Assembly: GCF_002835735.1 (NCBI RefSeq)
Contig: NZ_PISD01000009.1
Span: forward strand, 1-62,451
Origin: Cytobacillus horneckiae
Lineage (GTDB): Bacteria > Bacillota > Bacilli > Bacillales > Cytobacillaceae
Direction of reading: 5' to 3'
DNA length: 62,451 nt
In this document: piece after piece, positions 18,890 to 27,803 of the stretch
How the letters are laid out: each line of letters starts with the position of its first letter
Position numbering within the stretch: the stretch's first letter is position 1
Translations under genes and position numbers: made by a program
Notes under the pieces: generated by a model
What the model was told of the DNA's origin: nothing
Databases searched by the model: none
What the model saw: only the letters and a program-made list of their open reading frames with translations

Positions 18890-19162
18890 ATGGAATACCA
18901 ATACCCTTTAGAACAAGATTGGTCTACAGAGGAAATTATCGATGCGATTGCTTTTTTTCAAAAAGTAGAGAAAGCCTATGAGCAAGGAATTGAAAGAGAC
19001 TCCTTTATGTCGGCGTACCGCCGCTTTAAAGAAATCGTCCCTGGAAAAGCCCAGGAAAGAAATCTATGCAACGAATTTGAGGAAATAAGCGGCTACTCAC
19101 CCTACCAAACAGTAAAGTCTGCAAAAGCAGCTAATCCAGGAAAAATCATTAAAATGAATTAA
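18890..19162 (+). CDS. yktA: UPF0223 family protein YktA
   Basis: A 90-residue helical protein starting MEYQYPLEQDWSTEEIIDAI and ending with YSPYQTVKSAK, the UPF0223/YktA pattern (B. subtilis YktA about 88). Function unknown. CCGAGGTG precedes the ATG. It is convergent with yktB across element C. Confidence 0.9.
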   Translation: MEYQYPLEQDWSTEEIIDAIAFFQKVEKAYEQGIERDSFMSAYRRFKEIVPGKAQERNLCNEFEEISGYSPYQTVKSAKAANPGKIIKMN

Positions 19163-19172
19163 GCAAATAAAA

Positions 19173-19199
19173 AGAAGCATCGTAAAACGCGATGCTTCT
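19173..19199. terminator. Terminator, left copy flanking element C
   Basis: AGAAGCATCG-TAAAACG-CGATGCTTCT just after yktA. Duplicated at 19329-19360. Confidence 0.85.
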
Positions 19200-19328
19200 C
19201 AGATTTCCTCAGAAAGTGAACACAAGAAAATTTAGTTGAATTTGGAGAGGTGTCCGCTTGACCGCGGTAAGCCTCGGAAAATCTCAAACCACTTCATTTT
19301 TATTATGAATGAGTTTCTCTACAGCCTG
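19200..19328 (-). mobile_element. Terminator-associated intergenic element, copy C
   Basis: About 129 bp in reverse orientation. The minus strand reads GGCTGTAGAGAAACTCATTC, AATAAAAATGAAGTGG, GATTTTCCGAGGCTTACCGC and GGACACCTCTCCAAATTC. It is most like copy D without D's central insertion. It lies between convergent yktA and yktB, inside two copies of one terminator. Confidence 0.82.
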
Positions 19329-19360
19329 AGAAGTATCGTTAAAAGCGATGCTTCTTTTTT
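19329..19360. terminator. Terminator, right copy flanking element C
   Basis: AGAAGTATCG-TTAAAAG-CGATGCTTCT then TTTTT. Only the stem's third pair region and the loop differ from the copy at 19173-19199. Confidence 0.85.
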
Positions 19361-19364
19361 AGGT

Positions 19365-19985
19365 TTATGCCATTTTATATAGGGGTATTAATGAGTTAAA
19401 TACAGTTTCTGTTCTTGCAATAAAGTCTCTACCAGACATTTTTACAGCTTCATCCCGCGGTATATTGATGCCGCAAAGTATTTCAGCTTTTTTTACATTT
19501 TGCAGGCGAGTAAACATTGATGATAGCTCTTCCTTTGATAGGTCTCCATGCTTCGTTGCTGCAGGTTTTGTGTGATCCAACGACCACATAAAATCATTCG
19601 GGATATCTTTATATAATTTTCCTATTTTTGATTGCAGCAATTTGCCAAGCTCTACCTTGTTTGGCGCTTCATATATAACGGCGAACCAGACAAAAACATG
19701 CGTTTCCCATAACCCGATTTGGAAATGCGGCAGCATTTTATAGCCGCGTGCATTATTGGCAAATGCGACCCAAGTATCTTTAGGTGGATTTTTTGTTCTA
19801 CGTGCATGCTTAGCGACGTGCATATGCATTTCATCCCCTGTAGCAACAGATAACATTGGAGCAAACAATTCACCTAATTCTTCAAGCTTCGGTCTAATCG
19901 TCGTTTTTAACGCATCCATTCTTTCATCTAGGCCATTTATTGTAAAAACATTAAAGTCATCATTTGTAAATCCATTGAAAGACAT
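19365..19985 (-). CDS. yktB: UPF0637 family protein YktB
   Basis: About 206 residues matching the UPF0637/YktB family: GFTNDDFNVFTINGLDERM at the start, HVAKHARRTKNPP in the middle and FQIGLWETHVFVWFAVIYE. A structural relationship to uncharacterised alpha/beta proteins is known, but no function. ATG at 19985 has GGAGGTT upstream; the frame runs back to 20039 without a ribosome site. Confidence 0.9.
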   Translation of the reverse strand: MSFNGFTNDDFNVFTINGLDERMDALKTTIRPKLEELGELFAPMLSVATGDEMHMHVAKHARRTKNPPKDTWVAFANNARGYKMLPHFQIGLWETHVFVWFAVIYEAPNKVELGKLLQSKIGKLYKDIPNDFMWSLDHTKPAATKHGDLSKEELSSMFTRLQNVKKAEILCGINIPRDEAVKMSGRDFIARTETVFNSLIPLYKMA

Positions 19986-20208
19986 ATTACTATAACCTCC
20001 ATATGTATATATTAATACGTATGTAAAATATTGTAGCATAATGTAGAAAGAACAAGAAATAATTTGCCGCCGCCTTTAAAAAAGTCTAAAAACCCATTCT
20101 GTATGGGTAAACGTACAATTTTGTTGCACAGGCAAGACTGACATCATACTATAAAAGTAAAAATAATCTGAAAATTTACTACATTTTATGAAAAGGGGTG
20201 TACTGTCT

Positions 20209-20403
20209 ATGAAACAATTGATGAATTCTGTGAAGAAAGCTGCAGTTGAAAAAGAAAGAACAGCTGTTCTAAGATTAGAAATGGATTATGAACTAGCAAC
20301 GTTATTTGAAGCGATGACAATTAAAAATGAAGATGTTGTCAAATCTTCAAAAGTAAAGCTTGAAAAGATCAGACAGGAGCTTCTAAAGCTGAAAGCTTTA
20401 TAA
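20209..20403 (+). CDS. Small conserved protein in the ykzI position
   Basis: 64 residues, highly charged and predicted helical (VKKAAVEKERTAVLRLEMDY ... KLEKIRQELLKLKAL), so probably a short coiled coil. It lies between yktB and yktC, where B. subtilis has ykzI, but I cannot confirm family identity by eye. ATG at 20209 follows AAAAGGGGTG; the frame's first ATG at 20188 has no ribosome site. Confidence 0.65.
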   Translation: MKQLMNSVKKAAVEKERTAVLRLEMDYELATLFEAMTIKNEDVVKSSKVKLEKIRQELLKLKAL

Positions 20404-20453
20404 GGTATTTCTCATTATAAATAAAGTCTTTCTCTAATAATGAAACCATTGAG

Positions 20454-20490
20454 AAACGAACTCGGAAAAAATAATTCTGAGTTCGTTTAT
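20454..20490 (+). terminator. Terminator after the ykzI-position gene
   Basis: AAACGAACTC and GAGTTCGTTT form a 10-bp stem around a 15-nt loop, followed by ATTACTTTT. Confidence 0.75.
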
Positions 20491-20591
20491 TACTTTTGTA
20501 GAAATAATTAAGCAGGAAAACTTGAAGTAAACGAATATTTTCGATAAGCTAATGGTATTTTATACCGCTGGACAAGGGTGGAGGTTAAATG

Positions 20592-21392
20592 ATGACAAAT
20601 TGGATTGATATTGATACATATGCGAAAGCATGGATGAAAGAAGCAGGAGAGCGGATTAAAGAATCGTTTAGCAGCAAATTGACGATTCAAACGAAGTCCC
20701 ATCAAAATGATTTAGTGACAAATATTGATAAAGGAACAGAGCAATTTTTTATTGAAAAGATCCATGAGAAGTATCCAGATCATCGCATTCTTGGCGAAGA
20801 AGGCTTTGGAGACACTTTGAATGATGTAAAGGGAATTGTTTGGATTATTGATCCAATTGACGGCACAATGAACTTTATTCATCAACAAAGGAATTTTGCC
20901 ATTTCTATCGGCATTTACGAAGATGGGATAGGTAAAATTGGTTTAATTTATGATGTAGTACATGATGAGCTATATCATACAGTTAAAGGAAATGGAGCAT
21001 TTATAAACGATTTGAAGCTTCCGCCCTTAACAACTGGAAAAGTCAAAGATGCTATTATAGGAATGAATGCAACATGGGTAACAGCTAATAAGCGAATTGA
21101 TCCGAGCCTCCTTTCCCCTTTAGTTAAAGATGCAAGAGGAACAAGATCTTACGGTTCTGCCGCAATTGAAATGGCTTATGTCGCATCTGGCCGGCTGGAT
21201 GCCTATTTAAGTTTAAGACTAGCGCCATGGGATTATGGTGCAGGCATCATATTAATCGAGGAGCTTGGCGGTGTTACATCGACCATGAAGGGCGAAAAGA
21301 TGAAGATTGTCGATCAAACATCAGTATTGGTAGCAAGGCCAGGCGTTCATGAAGAAATTTTGCATAACTACTTAAAAAGTGGGAATTGGTAA
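20592..21392 (+). CDS. suhB: Inositol-1-monophosphatase family protein (SuhB/YktC)
   Basis: Mg2+-dependent Li+-sensitive phosphatase fold, 266 residues. Metal-site motifs: GEEG (residues near 75), IIDPIDGTMNF (motif A) and APWDYGAG (motif B). It hydrolyses inositol monophosphate or related sugar phosphates; B. subtilis YktC is the orthologue by position. The second of two adjacent ATGs (20592) is 7 nt from GGAGG and is preferred. Confidence 0.92.
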   Translation: MTNWIDIDTYAKAWMKEAGERIKESFSSKLTIQTKSHQNDLVTNIDKGTEQFFIEKIHEKYPDHRILGEEGFGDTLNDVKGIVWIIDPIDGTMNFIHQQRNFAISIGIYEDGIGKIGLIYDVVHDELYHTVKGNGAFINDLKLPPLTTGKVKDAIIGMNATWVTANKRIDPSLLSPLVKDARGTRSYGSAAIEMAYVASGRLDAYLSLRLAPWDYGAGIILIEELGGVTSTMKGEKMKIVDQTSVLVARPGVHEEILHNYLKSGNW

Positions 21393-21396
21393 TTGA

Positions 21397-21427
21397 AAAA
21401 AGCTGCGTCATATTGACGTAGCTTTTT
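21397..21427. terminator. Bidirectional terminator between suhB and ylaF
   Basis: AAAAAGCTGCGTCA-TAT-TGACGTAGCTTTTT, T-runs on both strands. Confidence 0.9.
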
Positions 21428-21471
21428 CTTATAGCGCCAGGATTAAATCAACGCAAATTGAGAAGTAAATA

Positions 21472-21657
21472 TTATAGTTCCCCGTTTTCCCGCATTTTCT
21501 TTTTTGTTTTGAAGCCAAAACCCATAACAACGAAAATGCCAACGATACATAACAAAATACCTAAAATACTTCTTTCGCCAATTGCGATTCCTATTCCGCC
21601 TATACATACCGCCGCAGCAATAGCAAATCCTAATAGTGGCCATTTAATACGTTTCAT
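21472..21657 (-). CDS. ylaF: DUF5325 small membrane protein YlaF
   Basis: 61 residues with two membrane helices (WPLLGFAIAAAVCIGGIGIA and SILGILLCIVGIFVVMGFGF) and the conserved end FKTKKKMRE. Matches YlaF by size, pattern and position upstream of and divergent from typA. GGAGGTAC precedes the ATG. Function unknown. Confidence 0.85.
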   Translation of the reverse strand: MKRIKWPLLGFAIAAAVCIGGIGIAIGERSILGILLCIVGIFVVMGFGFKTKKKMRENGEL

Positions 21658-21773
21658 TTTAGAGAGTACCTCCTGTTAGGAGTAATTACGTAATATGCTC
21701 CTGTGTATATGCAAGACATTTTGTTCACAAATTATATTTTACACAAAAAGAAGTTAGTTTTCTATAATAATTG

Positions 21774-21782
21774 TGGTATAAT
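21774..21782 (+). promoter_or_regulatory. Candidate extended -10 promoter of typA
   Basis: TGG-TATAAT forms an extended -10 with a perfect hexamer. The -35 is poor, as is usual for extended -10 promoters. The predicted leader is about 110 nt. Confidence 0.55.
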
Positions 21783-21898
21783 GTTTCAGTTATAATATAA
21801 ATTAGCGTTAATTTGTTAACAATGAAAATAAAATAATCTGATTGTATGTCTTGCCATTTCGGAAGAGTTATTTATAAATCAGCTAGGAGGAAACACTT

Positions 21899-23737
21899 TT
21901 GAAACATAGAGAAGATATTCGCAATATCGCAATTATTGCCCACGTTGACCATGGTAAAACTACATTGGTCGACCAATTATTGAAGCAATCTGGTACTTTT
22001 CGTACGAATGAACATGTCGAAGAAAGGGCAATGGACTCGAATGATATTGAGAGAGAACGCGGGATTACAATATTAGCTAAAAATACGGCGATTCAATATA
22101 AAGATACACGAATCAACATCCTTGATACTCCAGGACATGCCGATTTCGGCGGAGAAGTAGAACGTATCATGAAAATGGTAGACGGCGTTCTGCTAGTTGT
22201 TGATGCATATGAAGGCTGTATGCCGCAAACGCGCTTTGTATTGAAGAAAGCTCTTGAACAAAATTTAACACCTATTGTGGTTGTAAATAAAATTGACCGT
22301 GACTTTGCAAGACCTGAAGAAGTAATTGATGAAGTAATTGATTTATTCATCGAGCTTGATGCTTCAGAAGATCAATTGGATTTCCCAGTTATCTATGCAT
22401 CAGCAATTAACGGGACAGCAAGTGTTGACCCTCAACAACAAGATGAGAACATGCAATCACTTTACGAAGCGATTGTAGAAAATATTCCGACTCCGATTGA
22501 TAACAGAGAAGAGCCTCTGCAATTCCAAGTCGCCTTGCTTGATTATAATGATTATGTTGGACGTATCGGTATTGGTCGTGTTTTCCGCGGAACAATGCAG
22601 GTTGGACAACAAGTTGCGCTAATGAAGCTTGACGGATCTGTGAAGCAATTCCGCGTCACTAAAATCTTTGGTTTCTTTGGCTTGAAGCGTCAGGAAATAC
22701 AAGTTGCACATGCAGGTGATTTAATCGCAGTATCTGGAATGGAAGATATCAATGTTGGTGAAACTGTTTGTCCAGTAGAGCATCAAGATGCCCTGCCGGT
22801 ACTAAGAATTGACGAGCCAACATTACAAATGACTTTCCAAGTAAACAACAGTCCGTTTGCAGGAAAAGAAGGTAAATTTATTACTGCAAGAAAAATTGAA
22901 GAAAGATTGCGTGCACAATTGCAAACAGATGTAAGTCTTCGTGTAGAAAACACGGATTCTCCTGATGCATGGGTTGTATCCGGCCGCGGAGAACTTCACC
23001 TTTCTATTCTTATTGAAAACATGAGACGTGAGGGCTATGAGCTGCAGGTTTCTAAACCGGAAGTTATTATTAAAGAAATCGATGGTGTAAAATCTGAACC
23101 TGTAGAGCGTGTACAAATTGATGTTCCTGAAGAGCATACTGGATCTATTATGGAGTCTATCGGTGCTCGTAAAGGTGAAATGCTTGATATGGTGAATAAC
23201 GGTAACGGTCAAGTCCGTTTACTATTTAATGTTCCTGCTCGTGGATTAATTGGTTATACTACAGAATTTTTAACATTAACTCGCGGTTATGGAATTATCA
23301 ACCACTCATTTGATAGCTACAAACCAATGATGCAAGGTCAAGTTGGGGGAAGACGCCAAGGTGTCTTAGTATCAATGGAGAGCGGAAAAACATCAACTTA
23401 TGGTATTATGCAAGTAGAGGATCGCGGAACAATCTTCGTAGAGCCAGGTACAGATATTTATGAGGGAATGATTGTTGGAGAACATACGCGTGAAAATGAT
23501 CTTGCAGTTAATATAACAAAAGTGAAGCATGCTACAAACGTTCGTTCAGCAACGAAAGATCAAACATCAACAATTAAAAAACCAAGAATTATGACATTGG
23601 AAGAAGCTTTGGAATATTTAAATGATGATGAGCTATGTGAAATCACACCAGAATCCATTCGTCTGCGCAAAAAAATTCTTGATAAAAACGAACGTGAAAA
23701 AAGTGCAAAAAAGAAAAAATACGCTGAAACAAACTAA
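21899..23737 (+). CDS. typA: Ribosome-associated translational GTPase TypA/BipA
   Basis: 612 residues, the usual length. G1 [10 protein letters not shown]2 RERGITI, G3 DTPGHADF and G4 NKIDRD are present, followed by EF-Tu-like domain II, EF-G-like domains III and V, and the BipA-specific C-terminal domain. It binds the ribosome and helps large-subunit assembly, mainly in cold or stress. The start is TTG after an excellent CTAGGAGGAAA site. Same position as B. subtilis ylaG. Confidence 0.97.
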   Translation: MKHREDIRNIAIIAHVDHGKTTLVDQLLKQSGTFRTNEHVEERAMDSNDIERERGITILAKNTAIQYKDTRINILDTPGHADFGGEVERIMKMVDGVLLVVDAYEGCMPQTRFVLKKALEQNLTPIVVVNKIDRDFARPEEVIDEVIDLFIELDASEDQLDFPVIYASAINGTASVDPQQQDENMQSLYEAIVENIPTPIDNREEPLQFQVALLDYNDYVGRIGIGRVFRGTMQVGQQVALMKLDGSVKQFRVTKIFGFFGLKRQEIQVAHAGDLIAVSGMEDINVGETVCPVEHQDALPVLRIDEPTLQMTFQVNNSPFAGKEGKFITARKIEERLRAQLQTDVSLRVENTDSPDAWVVSGRGELHLSILIENMRREGYELQVSKPEVIIKEIDGVKSEPVERVQIDVPEEHTGSIMESIGARKGEMLDMVNNGNGQVRLLFNVPARGLIGYTTEFLTLTRGYGIINHSFDSYKPMMQGQVGGRRQGVLVSMESGKTSTYGIMQVEDRGTIFVEPGTDIYEGMIVGEHTRENDLAVNITKVKHATNVRSATKDQTSTIKKPRIMTLEEALEYLNDDELCEITPESIRLRKKILDKNEREKSAKKKKYAETN

Positions 23738-23796
23738 AAATAAACAGCAGCAACTGTAAGCCAAAAGGCTAAATCCTTTTGTGTTGGGAATGAATT

Positions 23797-23826
23797 GGGA
23801 AATGCCAATCTGAATTTCCCTTTTTA
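23797..23826 (+). terminator. Terminator of typA
   Basis: GGGAAAT-GCCAATCTGA-ATTTCCC followed by TTTTTATTT. Confidence 0.75.
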
Positions 23827-23934
23827 TTTCCACACTAAAGGCAAGTAGCTGCAAGGTAATGATAATGGTATTGCAAAGGAGATTTACTTCCATATCTTCT
23901 TTGTTACATAAAATTAAAGAAGGGGATGGATTAC

Positions 23935-24249
23935 ATGATAGAAGATCGTCTTTCCTTTTTCGCAGCATTGTTTAAGGTCCATGAAAATCCTGATGTAGGA
24001 ATGTGGCTTCTGTATATAACAATTATCATTTTATGCATTATTGTATTTAAGCTAGGTTTTGCAAAGAAGCTCCCTTTATTAAAGTCTATAGTTATTTATG
24101 CATTCTTAATATTAGGTTGTACCGTTTTAACATTCCTCGGGGTATTTTTACCGATAGCAGAAGGGTTAGTTGTTGCAGCAGTTATACTGATCATATACAA
24201 AATCCGCCTTCATCAGGAAAAGAAGCATCGACGCGCCAGTGCGGAATGA
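23935..24249 (+). CDS. ylaH: YlaH-like membrane protein
   Basis: About 104 residues with three membrane helices ([53 protein letters not shown] third helix) and a basic tail. The motif [13 protein letters not shown] and the order are those of YlaH (B. subtilis about 105). ATG at 23935 is about 9 nt from AGAAGGGGA; the ATG at 23926 abuts it. Function unknown. Confidence 0.88.
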   Translation: MIEDRLSFFAALFKVHENPDVGMWLLYITIIILCIIVFKLGFAKKLPLLKSIVIYAFLILGCTVLTFLGVFLPIAEGLVVAAVILIIYKIRLHQEKKHRRASAE

Positions 24250-24268
24250 AATGGAGATGCTTAATTAA

Positions 24269-24562
24269 ATGATGCCATTGCAGGATGCTTTATATAATTG
24301 GCTTACGATTAAGGTTGTAACAGATGCACGCTCAGATGATCGCGCTGCATTGGAGACAGAAGAAATGTTTTTTTCCATATTAAATGATGACCATGGAATT
24401 TCGAATATTCAATATGAGAAAAATGATGGGATGTACAATGTACAATATCTTCATGAAAACGAAAGAAAACAGACTCGATTTCCGATTGAATTAATAGAAA
24501 TTATGCTTACACAAATTCAAGCTGAACCCGAAAAGTATGTTAATTATCCTGAAAATGAGTAA
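24269..24562 (+). CDS. Conserved hypothetical protein downstream of ylaH
   Basis: 97 residues, acidic and soluble: DALYNWLTIKVVTDARSDDR at the start, then YNVQYLHENE and FPIELIEIMLTQIQAEPEKY. I do not recognise a named family. It is 20 nt after ylaH and probably cotranscribed. The ribosome site is weak (GGAG about 14 nt from the ATG), consistent with reinitiation from ylaH. Confidence 0.75.
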   Translation: MMPLQDALYNWLTIKVVTDARSDDRAALETEEMFFSILNDDHGISNIQYEKNDGMYNVQYLHENERKQTRFPIELIEIMLTQIQAEPEKYVNYPENE

Positions 24563-24564
24563 AT

Positions 24565-24598
24565 AAAAAAATCTGACTTCATTAAGTCAGATTTTTTT
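24565..24598. terminator. Bidirectional terminator
   Basis: AAAAAATCTGACTT-CATT-AAGTCAGATTTTTTT between the ylaH pair and the convergent LrgB-type gene. Confidence 0.92.
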
Positions 24599-24599
24599 A

Positions 24600-25277
24600 T
24601 TAAAGTATAAAAGACATTAACCATGGCGATATGATAAACGAAATGATGGCCGCCAGTATCATGCATACACTTGAGACTGCCCCGGCTCCTGTACCTATTT
24701 CAAGCGCCTTTGCCGTTCCTGCACCATGGGCTGTCGTTCCGAGTAAAACGCCTTTAGCAATATCGCTTTTTATTTGGAATAACTGAATGTAATAGGGGCC
24801 GATGATCATGCCTAAAACTCCGGTCATAATTACAAAAACAGCTGTGATTGTCGGCACCCCGCCAATTAAGTTTACGACATCCATTGCAATTGGAGAGGTG
24901 ATAGAATAGGGAATAATGCTATGCGCAAGTGTGCTCTCCAGTTTTAATAATTTTCCAAGCAAATAAGCGAGGTAAATCGCTGAAAGTGATCCGATGAGTA
25001 CACTCAAAATAATTTCAACGAAGTATTTTTTTAAAATAGGATAGAAGCGGTAAAGCGGAATTGCCAATGCAACTGTCGCTGGCTGCAATAGCGCCGTTAT
25101 CCATTTTGATCCTTCATTATAAGAGGAGTATGGAATGTTGAAAAGGATAAGGAACATAATAATGACCAGTGGTGCAATCACTAAAGGAGAAAAATAAATT
25201 TTATTTGTTTTCCCATAGGCCCACTTGGAGATGAAATATATGCTAATTGTTAGACTTAAGAAAAACAGCGTCTTCAT
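24600..25277 (-). CDS. cidB: LrgB/CidB-family membrane protein
   Basis: 225 residues with six or more hydrophobic helices. The family core is visible: LLQPATVALAIPLY, SITSPIAMDVVNLIGG, AVFVIMTGVLG and GTTAHGAGTAKALEIG. These proteins pair with LrgA/CidA partners and have been linked to holin-like control of autolysis and to pyruvate/acetate metabolism and export. ATG at 25277 overlaps the 3' end of cidA by 35 bp; the longer frame to 25319 lies wholly within cidA. Confidence 0.85.
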   Translation of the reverse strand: MKTLFFLSLTISIYFISKWAYGKTNKIYFSPLVIAPLVIIMFLILFNIPYSSYNEGSKWITALLQPATVALAIPLYRFYPILKKYFVEIILSVLIGSLSAIYLAYLLGKLLKLESTLAHSIIPYSITSPIAMDVVNLIGGVPTITAVFVIMTGVLGMIIGPYYIQLFQIKSDIAKGVLLGTTAHGAGTAKALEIGTGAGAVSSVCMILAAIISFIISPWLMSFIL

Positions 25278-25647
25278 TTTTTTCAGCTTTCTCCTTCCTT
25301 GTGGCCAGCTTCTCCGCAAGTAATCCAGAACAAATCATGACAATGCTTGAGCTAGTTAACAGTATAATCAATATTTTATAACCGCTGCCAAGTATTAAAT
25401 CCTTGTATTGTAAAATACCTACAGCAGCGGGGATAAAAAATAAGAGCAGCTCAGCAACAAGCCAATTTCCCCCAACTTCAACCCACTTTAGCTTAATGAT
25501 ATTAAACTTTAATAATAAAAATAATATGACCAGCCCTAATATACTTCCAGGAATATTTAAACCGAGCCATTCGCTCAATCCATTCATACCGTAAGTAAAT
25601 AAGCATAATCCGGTCAGTTGCAACATACCTAATGCTATTCTAATCAA
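25243..25647 (-). CDS. cidA: LrgA/CidA-family holin-like membrane protein
   Basis: About 134 residues with four membrane helices. Recognisable family segments are LGLNIPGSILGLVILFLLL, WLVAELLLFFIPAAVGILQY and a basic tail. TTG at 25647 is chosen because GAAGGTGA lies 6 nt upstream; the frame to GTG 25674 has no ribosome site. The gene name follows B. subtilis ywbH (cidA), inferred from the adjacent LysR regulator. Confidence 0.83.
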   Translation of the reverse strand: MIRIALGMLQLTGLCLFTYGMNGLSEWLGLNIPGSILGLVILFLLLKFNIIKLKWVEVGGNWLVAELLLFFIPAAVGILQYKDLILGSGYKILIILLTSSSIVMICSGLLAEKLATRKEKAEKNEDAVFLKSNN

Positions 25648-25686
25648 TTTGTCTTCACCTTCTGTACTAATCACTTATTAATATAG

Positions 25687-25701
25687 TGTACATTGCGTAC
25701 A
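25687..25701. promoter_or_regulatory. Palindrome in the cidA-cidR divergent promoter region
   Basis: TGTAC-ATTGC-GTACA, a 15-bp inverted repeat midway between the divergent genes. It has the size and position of a LysR-type operator, though the spacing is not the plain T-N11-A form. Confidence 0.5.
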
Positions 25702-25761
25702 AGTATAGGTAAAATGAATAAAGAGAATAATTACTATGCATAAAAGTTATGGAGTTGTGAA

Positions 25762-26652
25762 ATGATGGACGTTCAACATTTAAAATATTTTGTTGCAGTT
25801 GCGGTGGAAGGAAGCTTTACAAAGGCAGCTCAGAAGCTTTATGTATCACAGCCGACCATTAGCAAAATGGTAAAAGGGCTGGAGGATGAATTAGGTGTAG
25901 TTCTGTTTGAAAGAACCGGAAAACAGACACAATTGACTGATGCTGGCGAGGTCATTTTAACACAAGCACAAAATATCATTCATTCTTTTGATCATTTAAC
26001 TTCTGAAATTGACCAATTGAGTGCTTTAAAAACAGGAACGATCAAGATTGGCTTACCTCCAATGGTCGGAGCAAGTTTTTTTCCTAAGGTCATTCATGAT
26101 TTTTATGAAAAATTCCCGAGAATTAAAATACAGCTGGTAGAGGATGGGGCAAAAATCGTTGAAAGAGATGTTGAGAGTGGTTTATTGGATATAGGTGTTG
26201 CTGTTCTGCCTACAAAGGATGAAACTTTCCATGTACTCCCATTCGCAAACGAAAAATTAATGCTTCTTACAAATATTAGAAATCCTCTTTGTCAAAAAGA
26301 GGTTGTTAAACTTAATGAATTAGCAGATGAACCATTTATTTTTTTTCAAAAAGATTTTACATTACATGACCGCATTATGATTGAATGTGTCCGTTCAGGG
26401 TTTCAGCCGAACATTGTTTATGAAAGTTCACAGTGGGATTTTATCAGTGGCATGGTATCAGCGGATTTAGGGATTGCTTTATTGCCTGAAAGTGTATGTC
26501 ATCGGGCAATTGACGCGAATATCAAAGTAGTAAAACTTGAAGAACCTGAAATTCCATGGTCTTTAGGGATGATTTGGAGAAAAAATCACTACTTATCCTT
26601 TGCAGCAAGGGAATGGATTCAATTCTGTACGGAACGGTTTAACAAAAAATAA
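25762..26652 (+). CDS. cidR: LysR-family transcriptional regulator (CidR-like)
   Basis: 296 residues. An N-terminal winged helix-turn-helix (HLKYFVAVAVEGSFTKAAQK, then LYVSQPTISKMVKGLEDELG) and a periplasmic-binding-like co-inducer domain from about residue 90. It is transcribed away from the LrgA/LrgB pair, so it is the likely activator of that operon, as CidR (YwbI) is in B. subtilis. The ligand is not known here. ATG at 25762 is 7 nt after GGAG; ATG 25765 is equally possible. Confidence 0.8.
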   Translation: MMDVQHLKYFVAVAVEGSFTKAAQKLYVSQPTISKMVKGLEDELGVVLFERTGKQTQLTDAGEVILTQAQNIIHSFDHLTSEIDQLSALKTGTIKIGLPPMVGASFFPKVIHDFYEKFPRIKIQLVEDGAKIVERDVESGLLDIGVAVLPTKDETFHVLPFANEKLMLLTNIRNPLCQKEVVKLNELADEPFIFFQKDFTLHDRIMIECVRSGFQPNIVYESSQWDFISGMVSADLGIALLPESVCHRAIDANIKVVKLEEPEIPWSLGMIWRKNHYLSFAAREWIQFCTERFNKK

Positions 26653-26653
26653 A

Positions 26654-26678
26654 GAAAGCCTGCTATCGGCAGGCTTTC
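26654..26678. terminator. Bidirectional terminator between cidR and ylaI
   Basis: GAAAGCCTGC-TATCG-GCAGGCTTTC, perfect 10-bp stem. The flanking T-run is short. Confidence 0.8.
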
Positions 26679-26691
26679 TCTACGTATATTA

Positions 26692-26892
26692 TTACCATTC
26701 TTCTTCTTCAACTTTGCTGCGGTATAGCTTGAAATTTCCTGTCTCAGCTCTTTCATTTGTTCGTTTGGTGATTCTATCTTTGCATACTTCACACATATAA
26801 GTGTGAATCGGACGGTTTCGCAGCCTTTTTGCTTCTAAAGAATCATTTTCAATTGTTTCGATTGTATCGCATATGACACATTGAACTTTCAT
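26692..26892 (-). CDS. ylaI: YlaI, small zinc-ribbon protein
   Basis: 66 residues with two CxxC pairs (CVICD near the start, CEVCK in the middle), a probable zinc ribbon, and an acidic end VEEEEW. Matches YlaI by pattern and position. ATG at 26892 follows AAAGGTGTG; GTG at 26901 lies inside that site. Function unknown. Confidence 0.88.
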   Translation of the reverse strand: MKVQCVICDTIETIENDSLEAKRLRNRPIHTYMCEVCKDRITKRTNERAETGNFKLYRSKVEEEEW

Positions 26893-26982
26893 AATTAACA
26901 CACCTTTGCTAACAAACTCTCTCTTTCCCTTATTATAGTATAAGATAGAAGGATATACGAATTTGTTTTACAAAGAGTAAAC

Positions 26983-27011
26983 AGAAGCAGACCTTATGAA
27001 AGCCTGCTTCT
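26983..27011 (-). terminator. Terminator of ylaJ
   Basis: AGAAGCAG and CTGCTTCT arms around a 13-nt loop, 4 bp past the ylaJ stop. T-run weak (GTTTAC). Confidence 0.6.
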
Positions 27012-27014
27012 TTA

Positions 27015-27611
27015 TTATTTATGATAATTCGATTGTTCCTGCTGCTTTTTCTCCAATTGTTTATTCTCCGCTTCGTTCATTTGCTGTTTAGGAGCTTCCG
27101 TCTCCTGTTTTGTGTTGGGATCAACGATATCTGCTGGAATTTCAGGAATTAGACGCCCGGTAATGTCGGAAAGCTCATTCATAATCCCTTCGATTGGTTG
27201 TCCAGTGCGAATATCCTCTCCAATTTCCTGCAACCTAGCATATAAATCAGGATCAGCAATAATCATTGCATTTGCTCCATGAGGATCATGCTTTAAACTT
27301 TCAGCGACAGAATATTTAATCGACCCTACTTCTGAGCGCTCAATATTTGCATCAATATCTATTCCAACAATTGCATAATCACCAATCACTACCGCTGTTG
27401 CGTCATTCACATGCTGTACTTGAGAAGCCAGCTTGACAAGGTGCTGAGAGATTTGTTGGCCCGATTCTCTGTCTTGATGCTCAATCGTGCTATTTTTCAC
27501 ATTAACTATATGCTGTGCGTCTTTATCATTGTCTGGCGGCAAGGATTCATTGTTAGTACCGCATGCTGTCAATAATACACTTAAAGCAAGTATAAAAAAT
27601 GCATGTTTCAT
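27015..27611 (-). CDS. ylaJ: YhcN/YlaJ-family sporulation lipoprotein
   Basis: 198 residues with a lipobox L-T-A-C (Cys17). The YhcN/YlaJ domain spans about 50-150 (VNDATAVVIGDYAIVGIDID, SVAESLKHDPHGANAMIIAD). A Gln/Glu/Lys-rich tail follows. Family members are forespore-expressed lipoproteins of the inner spore membrane that influence germination. AAAAAGGAGGGG precedes the ATG. Confidence 0.9.
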   Translation of the reverse strand: MKHAFFILALSVLLTACGTNNESLPPDNDKDAQHIVNVKNSTIEHQDRESGQQISQHLVKLASQVQHVNDATAVVIGDYAIVGIDIDANIERSEVGSIKYSVAESLKHDPHGANAMIIADPDLYARLQEIGEDIRTGQPIEGIMNELSDITGRLIPEIPADIVDPNTKQETEAPKQQMNEAENKQLEKKQQEQSNYHK

Positions 27612-27803
27612 TTAAATACCCCTCCTTTTTATCATAGGTGAGAATTCATTAGTTTACCTTTAGTGTGCAAAAGTTCTTCTATCTTTATGCGGGAAATCAT
27701 ATATTTTACCAAAGTTCGAATTGTCCACATTTTGAATTGTTGGCAAGCACCAAAATATGTACAATCATTCTACCAACGTACCTAAGGAGCGGGAGGCATC
27801 GGA

